Below are positions 1 to 14,300 of a stretch of DNA of 64,000 nt, piece by piece. The notes under the pieces are model-generated. The model made no database searches, was not told the origin of the DNA, and worked only from the letters and a program-made list of their open reading frames with translations. How positions within the stretch are numbered: the first letter of the stretch is position 1; each line of letters opens with the position of its first letter. The DNA is from Owenia fusiformis (Eukaryota > Annelida > Polychaeta > Sabellida > Oweniidae): contig CAIIXF020000007.1 in assembly GCA_903813345.2 (NCBI GenBank), positions 20,325,564-20,389,563 of the forward strand, given 5' to 3'. Both the position numbers and the translations under genes were made by a program.

Positions 1-284
1 GTAAACTCACTGTATCATGAGGTCCTGTTGGTACCCGAGTATTATATCTGCAAAACGTTGTGCTACGTGTACCTTCATGAAATCACGATGATATCAGGCT
101 TCTTATGCGTAACATCATAGAACAGTAAATGAATGCTTTGAATAAAGTCACTAAAATAAATGGTTCGAATAATGTCGCTTTTACTGCTTTCTTTTACTAA
201 TGTAAAGTTTCACTTTTCAGTTTCCTTGTTCGGTCGACTATTTAACAATTTACTACAGTGTAAAGGTCCCATGAAAATATGTTT

Positions 285-1255
285 TTATCATTCATGTACT
301 ATTGTCAATCGTATCTCCATGTGCTAAACTTTCAAAATAAACCAATGTTGATTACCTCTGGGTTGAAAAGAAGAATACAATTATATTTTGAATATTAGTA
401 GATACCCTTGGTTTCTATGAGAGCAAAAATCTTAATTTGCATGTGAGAGTTCATTTCTCGATTATCTATCTGTTACGCGGTATATGGCATACATTCATGG
501 TTGCGCGGTATTCGTGATACGGGTGAATATGCCATACTCACCTGCGGTATATGGCATATTCCGCAGGTGAGTATGCGATATTCCGCAGTGAATATGTGAT
601 ACATTGATTTCAGTGAATACCCGATACTCACCTGCAGAATATGTCATACTCACTTGCGGAATATGCCATATACCGCAGGTGAATATGACATATACCGCAG
701 GTGAAAACGTGATACAGAAAGCCTTGATTTGATTGGTTGCGAAAATCGACTCTAAATGTAAAACTACGCTGGATTACCAATATAGTCAGTGCGTCGAGTA
801 TTAATATATGAATCCTGGTTTGATTGAGAAAGTTTATTACGCGAGATTGGTGACTGATACTTCTGCTAAGTTAATATATTCGATTCACAGTACTGTTGAT
901 TCAGTAATCATTATAATAATTTATAACGTTTTACTTGTTCGTTCAATCGATGTAATTCAATTGCGTACTTCCGTATCGCGTTCTCATTGGTTAGTATGTA
1001 TGCCTTATACCGCAGGTGAATCTGTCATACACCGCAAGTGAATATGCCATATTCGTTGCGGAATATGACATATTTTTGTATCGTGTTTACCGCGTAACAT
1101 TATCAACCAATTTTCTTATTTTTCGACAAAAATACGAGAGGATGAATAACATGCATTGATGCATTGAATTGATGTTTTGATAACGATAGTAATACTATAG
1201 ATTTCATACCAAAGTGGTTTAAACTATATATAGGCACTGAATCACTGCCAACTTT
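285..1255. repeat. Dispersed repeat, copy A
   Basis: This stretch matches 57745-58680 in the same orientation once insertions are removed from each. Shared landmarks in order are GCTAAACTT followed by AATAAA.CAATGTTGATT, then GGTTTCTATGAGA, then CCAATTTTCTTA (CCGATTTTCTTA in copy B), then GTTTAAACT near the end. Copy A is interrupted at 471-1100 by a palindromic element that copy B lacks; copy B is interrupted elsewhere by a different element. The class of the parent repeat is unknown. Confidence 0.6.
471..1100. mobile_element. Palindromic MITE with satellite interior
   Basis: The ends are inverted repeats, TGTTACGCGGTA at 471 and TACCGCGTAACA at 1088-1099. TATC flanks both sides (467-470 and 1101-1104), giving a 4-bp target duplication. 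Copy B of the surrounding repeat is the empty site: removing 471-1100 and one TATC aligns the two copies without a gap. The interior is built from many direct and inverted copies of degenerate words such as TATGGCATA, CCGCAGGTGA and ATTCCGCA. No transposase is present. The superfamily cannot be assigned from a 4-bp duplication alone. Confidence 0.65.
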
Positions 1256-4200
1256 TTTTCAAACTCACCTTTTCAAAAAATGATTACTTCTTTTAAGTCA
1301 TAAAAATAGTATACGGCAACCTGAAAATTACAAAAATGACCTTGAAGGTGATACAGATATTTTAGAAGTTCGAAAACGCTTTGAAAGAAACTTCAGACGA
1401 AAAAGTACGATGTAGAATATTAAAAGATGATATACAGGCAGGTCTTAGATGAGAGAACAATGTGAGTTAGACAAAACAATAAAGTATATAATGCCGCAAT
1501 TCGGTTTAAAAATTAGGTCTAATATTTGCATTTGGTCAAATACAAAAACATAAAAAGGCCCTCATAGTAGACTCACTAATCCTCGGTGTTCGCAGTCGAA
1601 AATCGTGTTGTAACCAGTGTCCTTTTGTCACAGTCCTTTTATATTCACTTATATGAACGTGTTATATTATGATGATTAAGGTGATGTTTATAATGACTAG
1701 TCTAGAAAAATCAATGGGAAAGGACTTGAATAGTTAAATCTATGTTTACTTCCTTACTAAAAAACTACTATGAAGAACAGTCATCCATTATTAAACTTTC
1801 CCAAAAACGTATAAATCAACAAATACAGCACTCCAGGGTAAATAACCTGCTCAACAGTCTATGCCTACATTTTTCTTGTCATTGAATGTTATTGGATTAT
1901 TGGAATAGCGAAGAACGCCTCGACCGAAAATGATTGGCAAAGTATCAGAACAAATAAAAGCCAAATATATATCCTATTTCAATACACCTGTATTCTAGAA
2001 TATACCTCGATGAATGTGATACACGGAAGAATCAGGGGTAATTTGGTACGGAGATCAAAAGTGAGATTAAATAGCTGTATATAGGAGATCTCTTGATCTT
2101 TGAAGACTTCGAGACACAAGAGGGTGTGGTGATCCTTTTTACATTAATTGCAGTCTGTCTTTTTTATAAGTTTAATGATGTTTACTCTATGACTAGTCAG
2201 TACTCATTTAAGAGGTTGAAATCAATGGACTCCCCAAAATATATCACATATCTGAGAATATGAATGGAACCAAGTCGTAACATACCTATTGTGTTTAAAA
2301 ACATGATTTTGATCAAACATATAAACTAATCAAAGAACGAGACTAAATTGAAATAAAATATTTTGTAAAGTACATTTTATGTTTTTCCAGATCCTAGTAA
2401 TGGATGGACTAATTACCGGCCAGAGATTCTCAAAATATGTTTAATAAAAGTTGTTTTTCAAATACAATTGTTCAACATTATCGTGTCAATGTCTACAAGA
2501 TAAAATGATTTCTTTGAGCAGTTGATACCAATCAGTTTTCATTATTGTTAGTGTATACATTCAATATTAAACAGATATATCTTGGCCTGAATAGAATGTC
2601 CCCTGTACAAAGGCGTGTCATACGCGGGGTAGCACGCTATGGTGAGATGCGGTTAACGGTTTGGACCGGGTTGTTGGGATAAACAGTTAGCATGTCATTA
2701 GGTACAATATACTCAATACCATGGGTCCCCATTGAAAGCCCATGATATACTTAGAATCCATTGCCTAATTGAAAACTGAAATACTTAGATATGAAGATCA
2801 ACTGATCACCCAGACATAGCCAATAGTTTGCGTGTGTATGAAAATGTCATTCATGAACTAGGATCACGTTTGCCATTTCAATTTTCAATCTAGTTTAATT
2901 AACTTAATGATAGGAATAAAAAACTATAAAGGTCACAGTTTATCTATGCCCGCTAGCCAACGTCCCGATTTTGGACAATCGATTAAAGAATTGATTATAA
3001 TTGCAATTAAGTATGCATTATTAATTTCAATCAGTTGTACATGCGATATATGCATAGGCATATCTTCAAAAACATAAAATTGAATCTAACTTGATAGACA
3101 AAAGTTATAAAAGTATATCGTACTTACTTTTGTATAATGCCACTAGAGGTAGAGTTGTGCCCAATCACGGCGTTCTCCTTTCTGTACTTTCGCCTTTGTA
3201 ATCCTTCACGGTGCTGGAGCCAATATTTCTCCAATTCGCAGCTGATATCCTGTCAACGCCCCCACCCACTTGGTCTAGGCTGTATTAAACTGTACGCTCA
3301 AACGTACCTCCTGAATAACTGTCTACCGTTTTATTTATGCCTTGCCAAGACCATTCAACGCACTCGGGGTTTAGTTTAACAAAAGCCCAGTTTTAGTCTG
3401 ATAGTTCACATCGGTTGCGCCAGGTTTGCTCGGAGGTATGATATATTTAAATGGACATCGTCAATACATCTGTTTTCCACGCGATCGTTAGGTTTTACTA
3501 GGTAAATTAGGGACGCTTTTATATCCCTAAGCCACAAATCAGAGTAATGAAGAAAGTGACTCTTGATCCGAATAAATAATTTATAAGTGCGTGTTTTTTC
3601 TCTGGAGAAAGCTATTTATGTTAATCATAAGGGTGTTGCTGTATCATATACCGTTACTCATCAGTTCATAGTACTCTAATGTGTCATTAGCGACACTTAA
3701 ATATGACACATGACACATATTGTTTCCATTGTAGTATTCTGCTACATTCAACCACCTGACCGCCACTCCACCCTTTGAAACAGGATCTGTTAACATCGAC
3801 AAAGAAAACTATACAAGATCATTGTAAACATGTGACTTTGCATTGTTAGAACACAACTTTGGGTACATAATATATAGATTACACATAAACCGGTTCTCTT
3901 GAAAAAGGTCGTGTCGTATTATGTTATTCTAATTGACGGCTCCATTCACACTCGTCCGCGTAAACATAATATTACAAATTATATAGAATCTGATATTATG
4001 AATACCTTCATAGACATGGTGATAATATTATCATTACGAAAATAGGTTAGGTAGTATACCGGTAGTAGCTGAGTAAACTAACATGCATAACGAGAGGCAA
4101 TATTCTCAAAGAGGCAATATTCCCAAAAGCTTTATGCCATTTAAAAGGAGCTCGTGAGAGTTTGGTAACTAAATAATGATACCAAGATCTAGTTACAAAT

Positions 4201-4392
4201 ATATCATTGATAGTAAAACCCAAGATAATTGAATATGATAAATAGCTCATCGATAATCATTTATAAATTGTGTTGTAAAATTTTGGGCAAAAGAACAAGT
4301 TCAACTTCTTCAAAAATTTCACAACTTGAATGCATATGGTTACTTTAGTGTTATAACTGTTACAGTTGTCAACTGTTGTGACAAGTTCATTT

Positions 4393-4677
4393 GTTGCCAT
4401 GGTAACATTTCAAGTCATTGTGATTATGCATTTTTAAGTTATAGTATGTAAGAAATGTTTTAAGACAATAATCTGTGTCTATGGTAACAAATGTCCATTG
4501 CTATGATAACTGAAACTGCCAAAACGTATTAAAAATCGCAACATGTCTATATGTGTTGACAATAAAAATTGTTGTAAGTCCACGTATTTGTTGCTATCAT
4601 AGTTGCCATGGAAACAGTACAGTACAGTACTTGTTACACTACTTCTTACAAGTCTACTTATTTGTTGCCATGGTAAC
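4393..4677. promoter_or_regulatory. Cluster of RFX X-box-like motifs
   Basis: The palindromic 14-mer GTTGCCATGGTAAC occurs exactly at 4393-4406 and 4664-4677. Near copies are GTGTCTATGGTAAC at 4475-4488 and GTTGCCATGGAAAC at 4602-4615. This matches the known X-box bound by RFX transcription factors. No gene start is visible nearby, so this could be a distal element or simply part of a decayed repeat with internal symmetry. No function is shown by the sequence alone. Confidence 0.35.
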
Positions 4678-7559
4678 GTGCAGTAAAACTTTGAAGTCAG
4701 TCTAGTCATATTAAGCTATTGGAAGTAAGAATTTGTTACAGACGCCGAACGCCGACCGCCCGAACACGGTCAACAAAACAGTTTCAGACTATAACAATAT
4801 GTCACCACTTCTGGTGGTGACAAAATAAACAAGGCATTACCATGACAAAATGTCACCACCTGCAAAGGGTTACAAAAGTTATTACAGCGGTTTCATCTAA
4901 TTTGGTGAATCTGCTTGGCTCTAAAATATTTTTCAGATATCGAATGCCATGGTTGAAAATTATTAAGGAAAATTTCAAATGAATCAATAAGTTGCAAATC
5001 CATAGGAATCAAGGCAATGAGTAATGAAACACGAAGACAACATTCACTTTTAGACGGGTGAAAACGTAATTGTGAATACTGAGAATTTTTAGGAAAACGA
5101 ATTCGCTAAAATCGAATTAAAACGGAAATCCCGGACGGAAATGTAACCAAAATATTCTGTTCTACAACATGTGAAAAATACCCTTGAATCAAAATTCTAC
5201 AACCAAAAGCGATCAACTCTATGTTAATTTCCATCGAAGTTTTTAAACATATATTTCAAAAGTTTAACTTATTGAAATTTCTCTTACTACCCATGTTTAG
5301 TCGTCTGATATAGCATGGCTTTACTGTGTTTAGTTATGATAATACCAATAATATATATTAGTCTAGCACAGCTAACATTACACTTTAATGTCATAATTAT
5401 ACAAACGGGTGGATTATCCGGAGCTTAACAGATTATCAAAAATTAACTTGCCTATTCCAATAATCTACAATGTTTCGACCTCTATTAGACCTTTATACTT
5501 TAGACATTTTAATAGTGATCTTATAACATGTATAATCTTTGCATATGTCATTCTAGAAATTGTATTGCAAAATCATTTGAATGGGACAGTGCATATACGA
5601 TGCAGAAACGCTCTTATCTATTTGTTAACAAGGCATTAACATGCAAAATGTCACCACCTACCATTTGTTAGATAGATCCCCTGAATTCCATTATTTGCCA
5701 AATAAGTTATTCCTAGGTTATTTAACTATTTGTCCACGAGGGTGGCCTTTTGGGATACGACAAAGACGATGTAGATTTAATTTTTAATTCTATATAGGCT
5801 AAAGTGACATAATATCATGTTTAATTGCATATCTAAATCTAGATTGAGGTGATTTGGTGTATATTTTGAAATAAATGTAACTTAGATTTGTATTATTGTA
5901 GTTTTATAAAGTGAAAATCAAAGTTATGGGCTTTATCTTGTACATACTTTAATGTTGATTTTGGAAAATTTTCATTTATTCACAGTAGACAACCGCTCAT
6001 TATAATTTAAGGTATTTGGATTTGTTTGTCAAACTGGTTTGAATGATATTCGTGCATAGCTAGCTCAGTTATGTTGGCGAGGAACCATATCAATTTTCTT
6101 TTGATTTCATTCCATCATTCACTGAGTCAAATCAGGTTAATATAATTATGTAACATGTAACAAGTTAAATATATTATGTAACATCTCCAGGTTATTCTTT
6201 TAATAGGCCAGGCTTGTGTGGTGACGGATAGTAGGGTCCACTGAATATGGTCAAAAGTTTAGTTGAAATATTGGTTTAATCAATATATTGTATAATGTCA
6301 ATGATTATATTAAAGATTTGTTTTCCATTATGCTTTCAGTGTAGATGAAATGTGGAAGGCATAAATCGCAATGATGGAAATTTTACAAAGAACTCTGCTA
6401 CTTTTTCAGTATTCACAACTGATATCAATTAAATTAATTTGTATTATGTTTTTATCTCTATTTTTTGTATTCTGAATGTTACGAATGATTATAGTAAATA
6501 AGGGAATTATATTTGGTTATCCTTGATCCCTTGAGAAAATATCACTCGGGATATAACCAAAATATAACCCCTTTCTAGAAATAAACTCCTAAATTCAAAT
6601 GTTAAAATTCTGTGTATTAAGTTCAATTAGATACCTTCTCAGCCAATGTAATATAATTCAACTTATAATATTTTATTCAACTTGTTAAACAATGATATAA
6701 CTTCTGCCTTTTAATGTCAATAAATGATTTAATGTTATTCTTTGATCGCTATCATCTTGTAAACTCTTCCCAATAAGAAGCAAACAGTATTCATGTACAC
6801 CATATTTCAATTTCAATAAATACAGGTCCATATGTACTTTATTAATTTAACTTGCAATGTACATAATAGAAGGCCAACTGTAGTTTATTTTTCAATTTAT
6901 GAAACGTTCATAACAACGTTACAACAGCAATTCAATATTTTGATCATCCTATTTATTTTTGGCAGGAAATAAAAAATATTTTTAAATCACTTAAAATGAA
7001 CTATTACATGTACATAATTTTGCAACCAGAACAACGGCAACGCCAAAGCGTAGCGAATCCCATCGAACAGAAATGGCTGGCATCTTTACAAACGAAGCGC
7101 AAATATCATAAAACAACACACCAGAAAGGCCACCATTTTCAAAATGGTTGATCACTAGCCAAGTTGTCATCAGAAGAAATAATATGCTTTTAAGTAGCCA
7201 CCTCTAAAATTTTTGAAAAATCGCACACATACTTGTAAAATAACACACATAAAAATGGTGGCCATTTTTCAAAATGGCCGACTACTCCCTAAAGTTTTTA
7301 TTAGACTATTAAACAATGTGCCATGCTTAAAGTATTTGTTTCCAAGTTATTCAAAAAGAAAACTTTTTTGTATGAAATATTGAGTCATGTAATTTAGGAT
7401 GAAAGATGAGAGTTTGACTGATGTCAAATAAGTACTTTCATAATTTTGTGTCAATAAAGTGAAGAATAATATTTTGAATGATTCAAGTTGTATCTATTTA
7501 ATATATCTTTTCAAGTCCAGACACACTTTACAATTTAGCTTCATATGATAAAGAATTAG

Positions 7560-7742
7560 TTGTCCAGGGGATGAGTTGTTGGTTGTCAAGGGGATGAGTT
7601 GTTGGTTGTCAAGGGGATGAGTTGTCTAGGGGATGAGTTGTTCAGGGATGAGTTGTCAAGGGGATGAGTTGTCTAGGGGATGAGTTGTTGGTTGTCAAGG
7701 GGATGAGTTGTCTAGGGGATGAGTTGTTCAGGGATGAGTTGT
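7560..7742 (+). repeat. GGATGAGTTGT minisatellite
   Basis: Tandem, slightly irregular copies of GGGGATGAGTTGT separated by short linkers such as TGGTTGTCAA and CTA. About nine copies fill some 180 bases. Simple minisatellite with no coding signal; the spacing is too short and the units too similar throughout for a CRISPR array. Confidence 0.85.
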
Positions 7743-8304
7743 CCCTAAGCCGTTTGTAACGTTTAGACATCAGTATCTGATAACAGCAGAAATGATACAA
7801 AGAACTGTATATTGACTTTCAATTTGTAACATAATTACAGTACCAGTATTACATTATTAGTTTTATTTCTTGGAATTCATATGAAGATTAATTTAGCAAT
7901 ATGCCAAAATTAAAGCAGGCATCAAATCAAGAACAAATACAGTTGTGCATTTAAGTTTAACATCATTAAAAATGTTCTGTATTCATAAATGAAGACATAA
8001 ATGCAAATAAATAAATCACTCTGTAAAAATCGACTTTTTCACTGGAGTGCATTCAATTGTTTCCCTCATTCAATAACATAACATCCAATCAAATGTTAAG
8101 GATGACCAAATGACCATATAACAGCATTAGATATACAGAGAATGAACATATACAACAGGTTTATCCCAAAAGATAGTTTCTTGTATAATATCTTAGACAA
8201 TGATTCGATCAACAATATACCTCAATGTCTATATAGGTGATATATGATATTGCAGTGTCATTTAATATGTTGGCAATAATATATAGATAGTCTTAAAAAT
8301 TAGT

Positions 8305-11300
8305 CTATTTATTTTCTTGTTGTTCAAATAGTGGATATTTTGCAGTGACGTCACTCCATTCTATTTTGTGATTGGACAGATCTTTGATAATATCAGGAAG
8401 CTCAGATATCTGAAAACACAACAAATGTGAGGGGATCAGTTATTTTTATTAAGGGTACATGGTTAGTGGTTACCAGAGTTAGCAATGTTCTGTTCCCAAA
8501 CTGATATGTGTAAAACCATTCCAAAATTGGTTACCAAAGTAAACCTTCAAAACGCCATGACAACTGGATATTAAACACCATGACCACTGAGTTCTATGAA
8601 GGCTCAAGATGATGTTATTGTTTTTTCAATATTCTACTTTTCCCCAAAAAAATCCTGAACATTTTTCCCTTTTTGAACAAACTCTGGGATTTCAGTTTTC
8701 AAACGTTCCAGACCAAAACTGAAATTGTTTAACTTTGAAATCAAATGTTCCAAACTGAAGCATTAAATATATTGTCTTTATGGATTAATGGAAATGTTCC
8801 TTGACATGCAGGCAACATGTAGATATGAAAATTGATGAAGGGTTATTACCATGAACATTCATACTCATTTGTTCATAACTATATTACTCTTATTTTTGTA
8901 TATAAAATGATAATCATGTTTTGCTTACAGGAGCTCTGACTTGTTGACAGCTGTCTCTCTCCCTCAGTGTGACAGTAGGAGGGTCAGACTTCACTGTGTC
9001 GAAGTCTACTGTTACGCCAAATGGGATTGCAATCTGGTCCGTTCTTGCGTATCGTCTGCCAATTGATCCACTGCTGTCATCAACTTTGTGAGACACGTCA
9101 ACATTTCTCAGAGCAGTGGCTGGAAAATATGTCAGATACATGTATATACTGTAGATCATAAATAAAATACAAGTGCACATATTCAAACAACATGAAAGTG
9201 CACATATGTAATGGTCATTAGACATAAAATCATTTGACTTTCTTGGCCAGTTCTGGAAGAGGCTTTTTAACTTTCAAATTTTTAAGGTCTCAACTTCTCC
9301 AACTTTCCCTATATGACATTCTTTTATTCATTTTCATGGTTACAACACCGAAACTAGAAACTTCTAGTGTTTCTACAATTTCAAGGAGCATACCCCCAAG
9401 TTTTGAACTTCAATCTTTCTTTTGAGAGAATGTCATTGGACTTTTTTAATGAATTTATGAAATTAAAATGTTTTATGGATTTATGTAATGAAATTATTTT
9501 TCACAAGCAGTCAACTACATTCCTTTCTTGTTCTGGAGATACAATATCCTGTTGACCTCTCTGTTAAAAATAATTTTAACAGTCAACCATAATAACAATC
9601 AGGGGTTGAAGTCAGGGTGTGTCATGAGGATTTGGTATCTGCCAATCAAAATTGAATAAAGATGGGTTGGGATATCTTAATCATTCTTATAATTCAGTTA
9701 GTCCAGATTTAAAACAAACTGACAATTATAAAGCCTCTGGGCCAACAATCACCCTGCACACTGAGTGAGATATAATAACTCAGATCTATGACGACATTAT
9801 ACTCACATATCTGTTGCACAAATGGTTGGAAATCTGCGTTGTTACTGAGAGGTAGCACACTACATTTGTATGGAGCTATGACTGGAGGCAACGAGATATA
9901 CTGAAACAAAGCACCAGATATGTAATTAAATACAACGTTTGATATACATGTGTAAGTAAAGATATGCAACTATATGTATCAGAAAAATCAAAATGCGACT
10001 GATTAAACAAAGAATATTATGAACAATATTAAACGAATCTAATATCAACACATTAAGCTGCAACTGAAGAACTAAAATCAGATAAGACTCATGAACAAAG
10101 AGAAGTAACAACAGATTGAGACATCTTAAAAAGGACGAAATCCATAGAAATATGGAGAAACCATGTACATGTATCTGTCTTTATATTCATATCTAAGAGC
10201 TACAAATAAGTCAAACTTACCGTTCTTTGTTCATCCCCTGGTCTTGTCTTAAAGTTGTGCTCAAATATACTGTACATGATTCTACCTATCCCAAATGAGG
10301 GTTCAATGACACCTGGCACTATCTCCTCGACTACAATAACAAATAAAACAATAAGATCATGAAACAATGGTTGAAGTGTTTCTCCATTCATCTATACTAA
10401 ATGATGATACTAGAAATACTGGATGGTGAGAGGGAGGCATTATAAAGGCTTACAGAGTAATATAATATTCAATATTTTCCCGAGGCAACACTATCAGTTA
10501 TTACACGTTTCAGCATGCGATACGGGAAATATTCCACGAAAGTAAAAATTGTATGACCATGAAAGCGCAGCTTGAGTGGTGATACTTTTTTACTGAGTGG
10601 AATATTTCCCGTATCTCATACGCTGAAACGTGTGATGACGATTTTATCACATATAGGGTGTCCAATAAATAAGGTGAAATATATTGTAACTTTCTTAATA
10701 TTGCACCAATCTTGAAGAAATTTTCAGAGTCTGTAGCCCCAACCTTTTTACCTTTATTCTGTGAATTTAAAGCGTCTTCTATTTGATTTGCCAGAGTTGT
10801 GGTTGCTATAGCAACCGAAACAACAAAAAGGCGGGGCAAGTTTGTTTACATCACAACTTTCCCAAACATATTTATTCTTTTTATTCTTTCTGATAGCTTT
10901 ATTCATACTCCCAGGTCTATTACTACCACAAATACAATGTTAAAACAGTCCTAAAGTCCCATTGTTATGAAAATAAGCTATTCAACACAATGTCCATCTC
11001 TAGCTATACACTTCTTATGCCCATTCACTCACTCTCTAAACACACTTTCAAACCAATTCTTGCCCATTTCCTGAAGTCTTACTAAGACATGTGATCTGAG
11101 TTCATCAGTGCTTCCAAATTTATTTCCTCTCAAGTCACGCTTGAGTTCTGCATATAAGTAAAAGTCATTGGGCGCAAGGTCTGGGGAATATGGAGGGTGT
11201 GCAAGTAGGGGTAGCCCCAGTGCCCTGATAGTTTCACTGGTGAGCATAGCTGTGTGAGAACTCAGATCACAAGTCTTAGCAAGACTTCAGAAATGGGCAA

Positions 11301-14300
11301 GAATGGGTTTGAAAGTGTGTTTATAGAGTGAGTAAATGGGCATAAGAAGTGTATAGCTAGAGATGGACATTATGTTGAATAGCTTATTTTCATAACAATG
11401 GGACTTTAGGACTGTTTTAATATTGTATTTGTGGTAGAAATAGACCTGGGAGTATGAATAAAGCAATCAGAAAGAATAAATATGTTTTGGAAAGTTGTGA
11501 CGTAAACAAACTTGCCCCGCCTTTTTGTTGTTTCGGTTGCTATAGCAACCACAACTCTAGCCAATCAAATAGAAGACGCTTTAAATTCACAGAATAAAGG
11601 TAAAAAGGTTTGGGCTACAAACTCTGAAAATTTCATCAAGATTGGTACAATATTAAGAAAGTTACAATATCTTTCATCTTATTTATTGGACACCCTGTAC
11701 TATGTAGAAATCTAGTGATTTGATCGATATTTTTCTTTGTCGTTCTAACTTCTAGTTCCTCAAATGACGAATTCATCATTTCTAAGAAATAGTAACATAG
11801 CCTATATATGACGTCATTTTGAATTAGGAAAGAATAGAATGAAGTTGTATGACGTCATTTCCTTACCATAGACAACGTGTGGTACGTGTGCTTATATCAT
11901 ATGAAATTTATGTGATACGGGAAATACGTCATAGAAAGCAACCAATCAAAGCACTAGATTTCTACATAGTATGTGATAAATCCATATACCACCCTTGCAA
12001 TCTGTAAGTTTGTGAACAAATGTAGTTTTCAAAGCAGGTACACTGTATAACACTGTAAAACACATATATACTTGTATATATATATCACTTATCATTTTAC
12101 AAATACATTATGAATTCAATTTTTCCTTACCATGGACTTTCTTCTCGTAGCGTTTCACAGTGACCATCTCCTTGGTGATTGTGTAAGACTTGTCTTCAAT
12201 TGTTAGAGCTGACTCACTGGAATGCAACATTTCTTTTTAAATAATCTCTCTATTTTGTAACATGATAGTGAGTGTGCATAATACTAGTATATTATTTGTT
12301 GTGATTCAAAAAATTGTTTTAGACATTTTCACCATTTTCCTGTGCTTGACAATTAATTTGTCTTCTTTATCAACCAATCTTTGTGTAAAGTATTGACAAT
12401 TGAATACTTCAAATAAATTCACAATTCTTCAACCAAAAACTCCCTCAAAAACAATTTTCGAAATGAAAAAAGTTTCATTCATCATTTTCAACATTGGGTA
12501 TAAGACAACAATACAAACCATAATGGTTTAAACTTTACACAGGGCCTTTAAATAAATAAAGCAGTTGTACAAAGCATCTTTAATAGAAAAAATATGTTAT
12601 GTAAAATAAAACATTGATCCATGACCATAAACAGTTTCACACAGAGTGATAAAAATAAGCAATTATGAATTATTCAAAATACTGAAGATCAAAATGAATA
12701 TGTACATTGATGCAAGTGGATGCTGCACTAAAAACTGAAAATGTTAACAATTTATAAGCAATCATTACCAGTAGCTTTCTGAAAGTTAAGCTTTCCCCAG
12801 TAATTCTATAACATCATAACTTCCATATATTGTTCTATGTATTTGTAGAAATTGCATGTATTTTTGTATGCTTTTGAATGTTTTTGTTTTGTAAATATGT
12901 TATGTTGAAATAAATGTTGAATATAAAAAAAATAAATAATAAATAAAAAATGTCCATGGTTAGAAGGTAACTATTAACTGAACTTTATTACAACTTTAGT
13001 AATGTTATTAAAGCAAGAGAACTTTATACACTATGGATATGCTTACTAATACTTACCCACTAGCTGTGAGATCTTTTTCAAGACTGTTCACTTCTGCTTC
13101 ATTTAACTTGGATAAGTATTCAGTGACTGCCTTTGCCTCTTTTTTGAACGCCTTGCCGACCAAGCCCTTGTTAGTCACACATTCAACAACATCAATGACT
13201 TTCTAATATTAGTTAAGGACTTGATAATATAGTACTATGTAAAAGAATGTGCACTTTTTACATCATTAGCTTGGGTTTCAAGACAGCCTAGGCTTAAACA
13301 CCTGAATGGTTTGTATTTAATATTTTCCTACTGAACATAAGATGACAAACACAGTGAATGTGGCTGTGACAGACGGAGAATGTATTTCTGAATGTATTGA
13401 TTTGACACCGATTTTTCATTCAAGGATACTGGTTCTGGAAGTTTTTTCTCTGCACACAATCTGACGCCAGTAGCATTTGCATGTTGTGTGAGATCATAGC
13501 ACGATCTGTCAGCACAGCCAACACACTCCACCCAGCCATACGATGTCTACAAGTAACAATATGATAAAGAGAGCCTGAAGGGCAGGGTTTCCAGGTATCC
13601 ATGTTGAAATTATAATTTCTCAAAATTTGCCTGTCATTTTAATTTGTTTTTCTTGCTGTCAGAAATTCTCCAGAAACATCAAGGGACAGACAATAATAAC
13701 TCCTTGGATGAAAGTTCATAGTGTACAAAAAAGTCTTGCCTCTCATGATATGTTTTATTTTTTACTCAAACATGACCATGCTCTAATTGAATTTCTCAAC
13801 CAATCAGAATGTAGCATAGCCAATATAGAACGTTCTCTAATTCTTCATAAATGCACGACCTTGACCGTGCTCTATTTAATCAGATCCGGGTATATATAGT
13901 GAAGTGCAAAATGCAACTTTAATGTCAAAAGTACCTTAGTCTCTGCATCCCAGCAGTCACATGCATAATGAGCCATCTCGTTGTTCATGTGTTGTCGGAA
14001 GCGGAATCTCTTTGGATCAACACCGCACTTTGTCATAAATAGATAGATCCTGGCCATAAAGTAACCAAGAGTCTGATTCGCTACCAATCTCTGCAAACAA
14101 GTATAAAAGGAATTAGAAATCAATATTGAAAAAATACTGGTTTCAATCAATACCTCTGAATTGTGCATTCAAATCATTTTCAATTTTAAATTCTTATTTT
14201 AAGAGCAGGTTACAGAATACAAAGTGTCACTTACTCTTTCAACAGCTTCCCCCATAGTGATGAGTTGGAGTGGCTTACCATCCATTTGGTTACATGCAGA

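Larger units (their letters stand above)
1..8304. other. Gene-free flank
   Basis: I recognise no protein or RNA gene here. The open frames are short, on both strands, and resemble no family I know. The sequence is AT-rich. It contains a dispersed repeat copy with a nested insertion near the start, an X-box cluster around 4.4-4.7 kb, stretches of a family rich in the word AAAATGG (around 7.1-7.3 kb) and a minisatellite at 7.56-7.74 kb. The last part probably includes the 3' UTR of the minus-strand glycyl-tRNA synthetase gene: an AATAAA on the minus strand lies at 7862-7867, about 440 bases past the stop codon. Confidence 0.6.
10642..11986. mobile_element. MITE split by a mariner insertion
   Basis: The right terminal repeat (about 11951-11985: CACTAGATTTCTACATAG then TATGTGATAAA) is mirrored on the left in two pieces: TTTATCACATA at 10643-10653 and CTATGTAGAAATCTAGTG from 11700. 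These pieces are separated by the mariner-type element at 10654-11697. Removing that element and one copy of TA joins the pieces into an exact 29-base complement of the right end. The unsplit MITE is about 300 bases and has no coding capacity. It lies in GARS intron 12. Confidence 0.75.

Noticed and set aside
2590-2700. GC-richer block considered as a possible tRNA or SINE
   Set aside because: No B-box-like GGTTCGANTCC or cloverleaf arms could be found.
7560-7742. Possible CRISPR-like repeat array
   Set aside because: Units are 13-40 bases, irregular, with linkers that are themselves repeated. The genome is clearly eukaryotic; this is a minisatellite.
10510-11715. Two matching frames starting [15 protein letters not shown] on opposite strands
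   Set aside because: They are the mirrored non-coding tails of the mariner foldback arms, not a gene pair.
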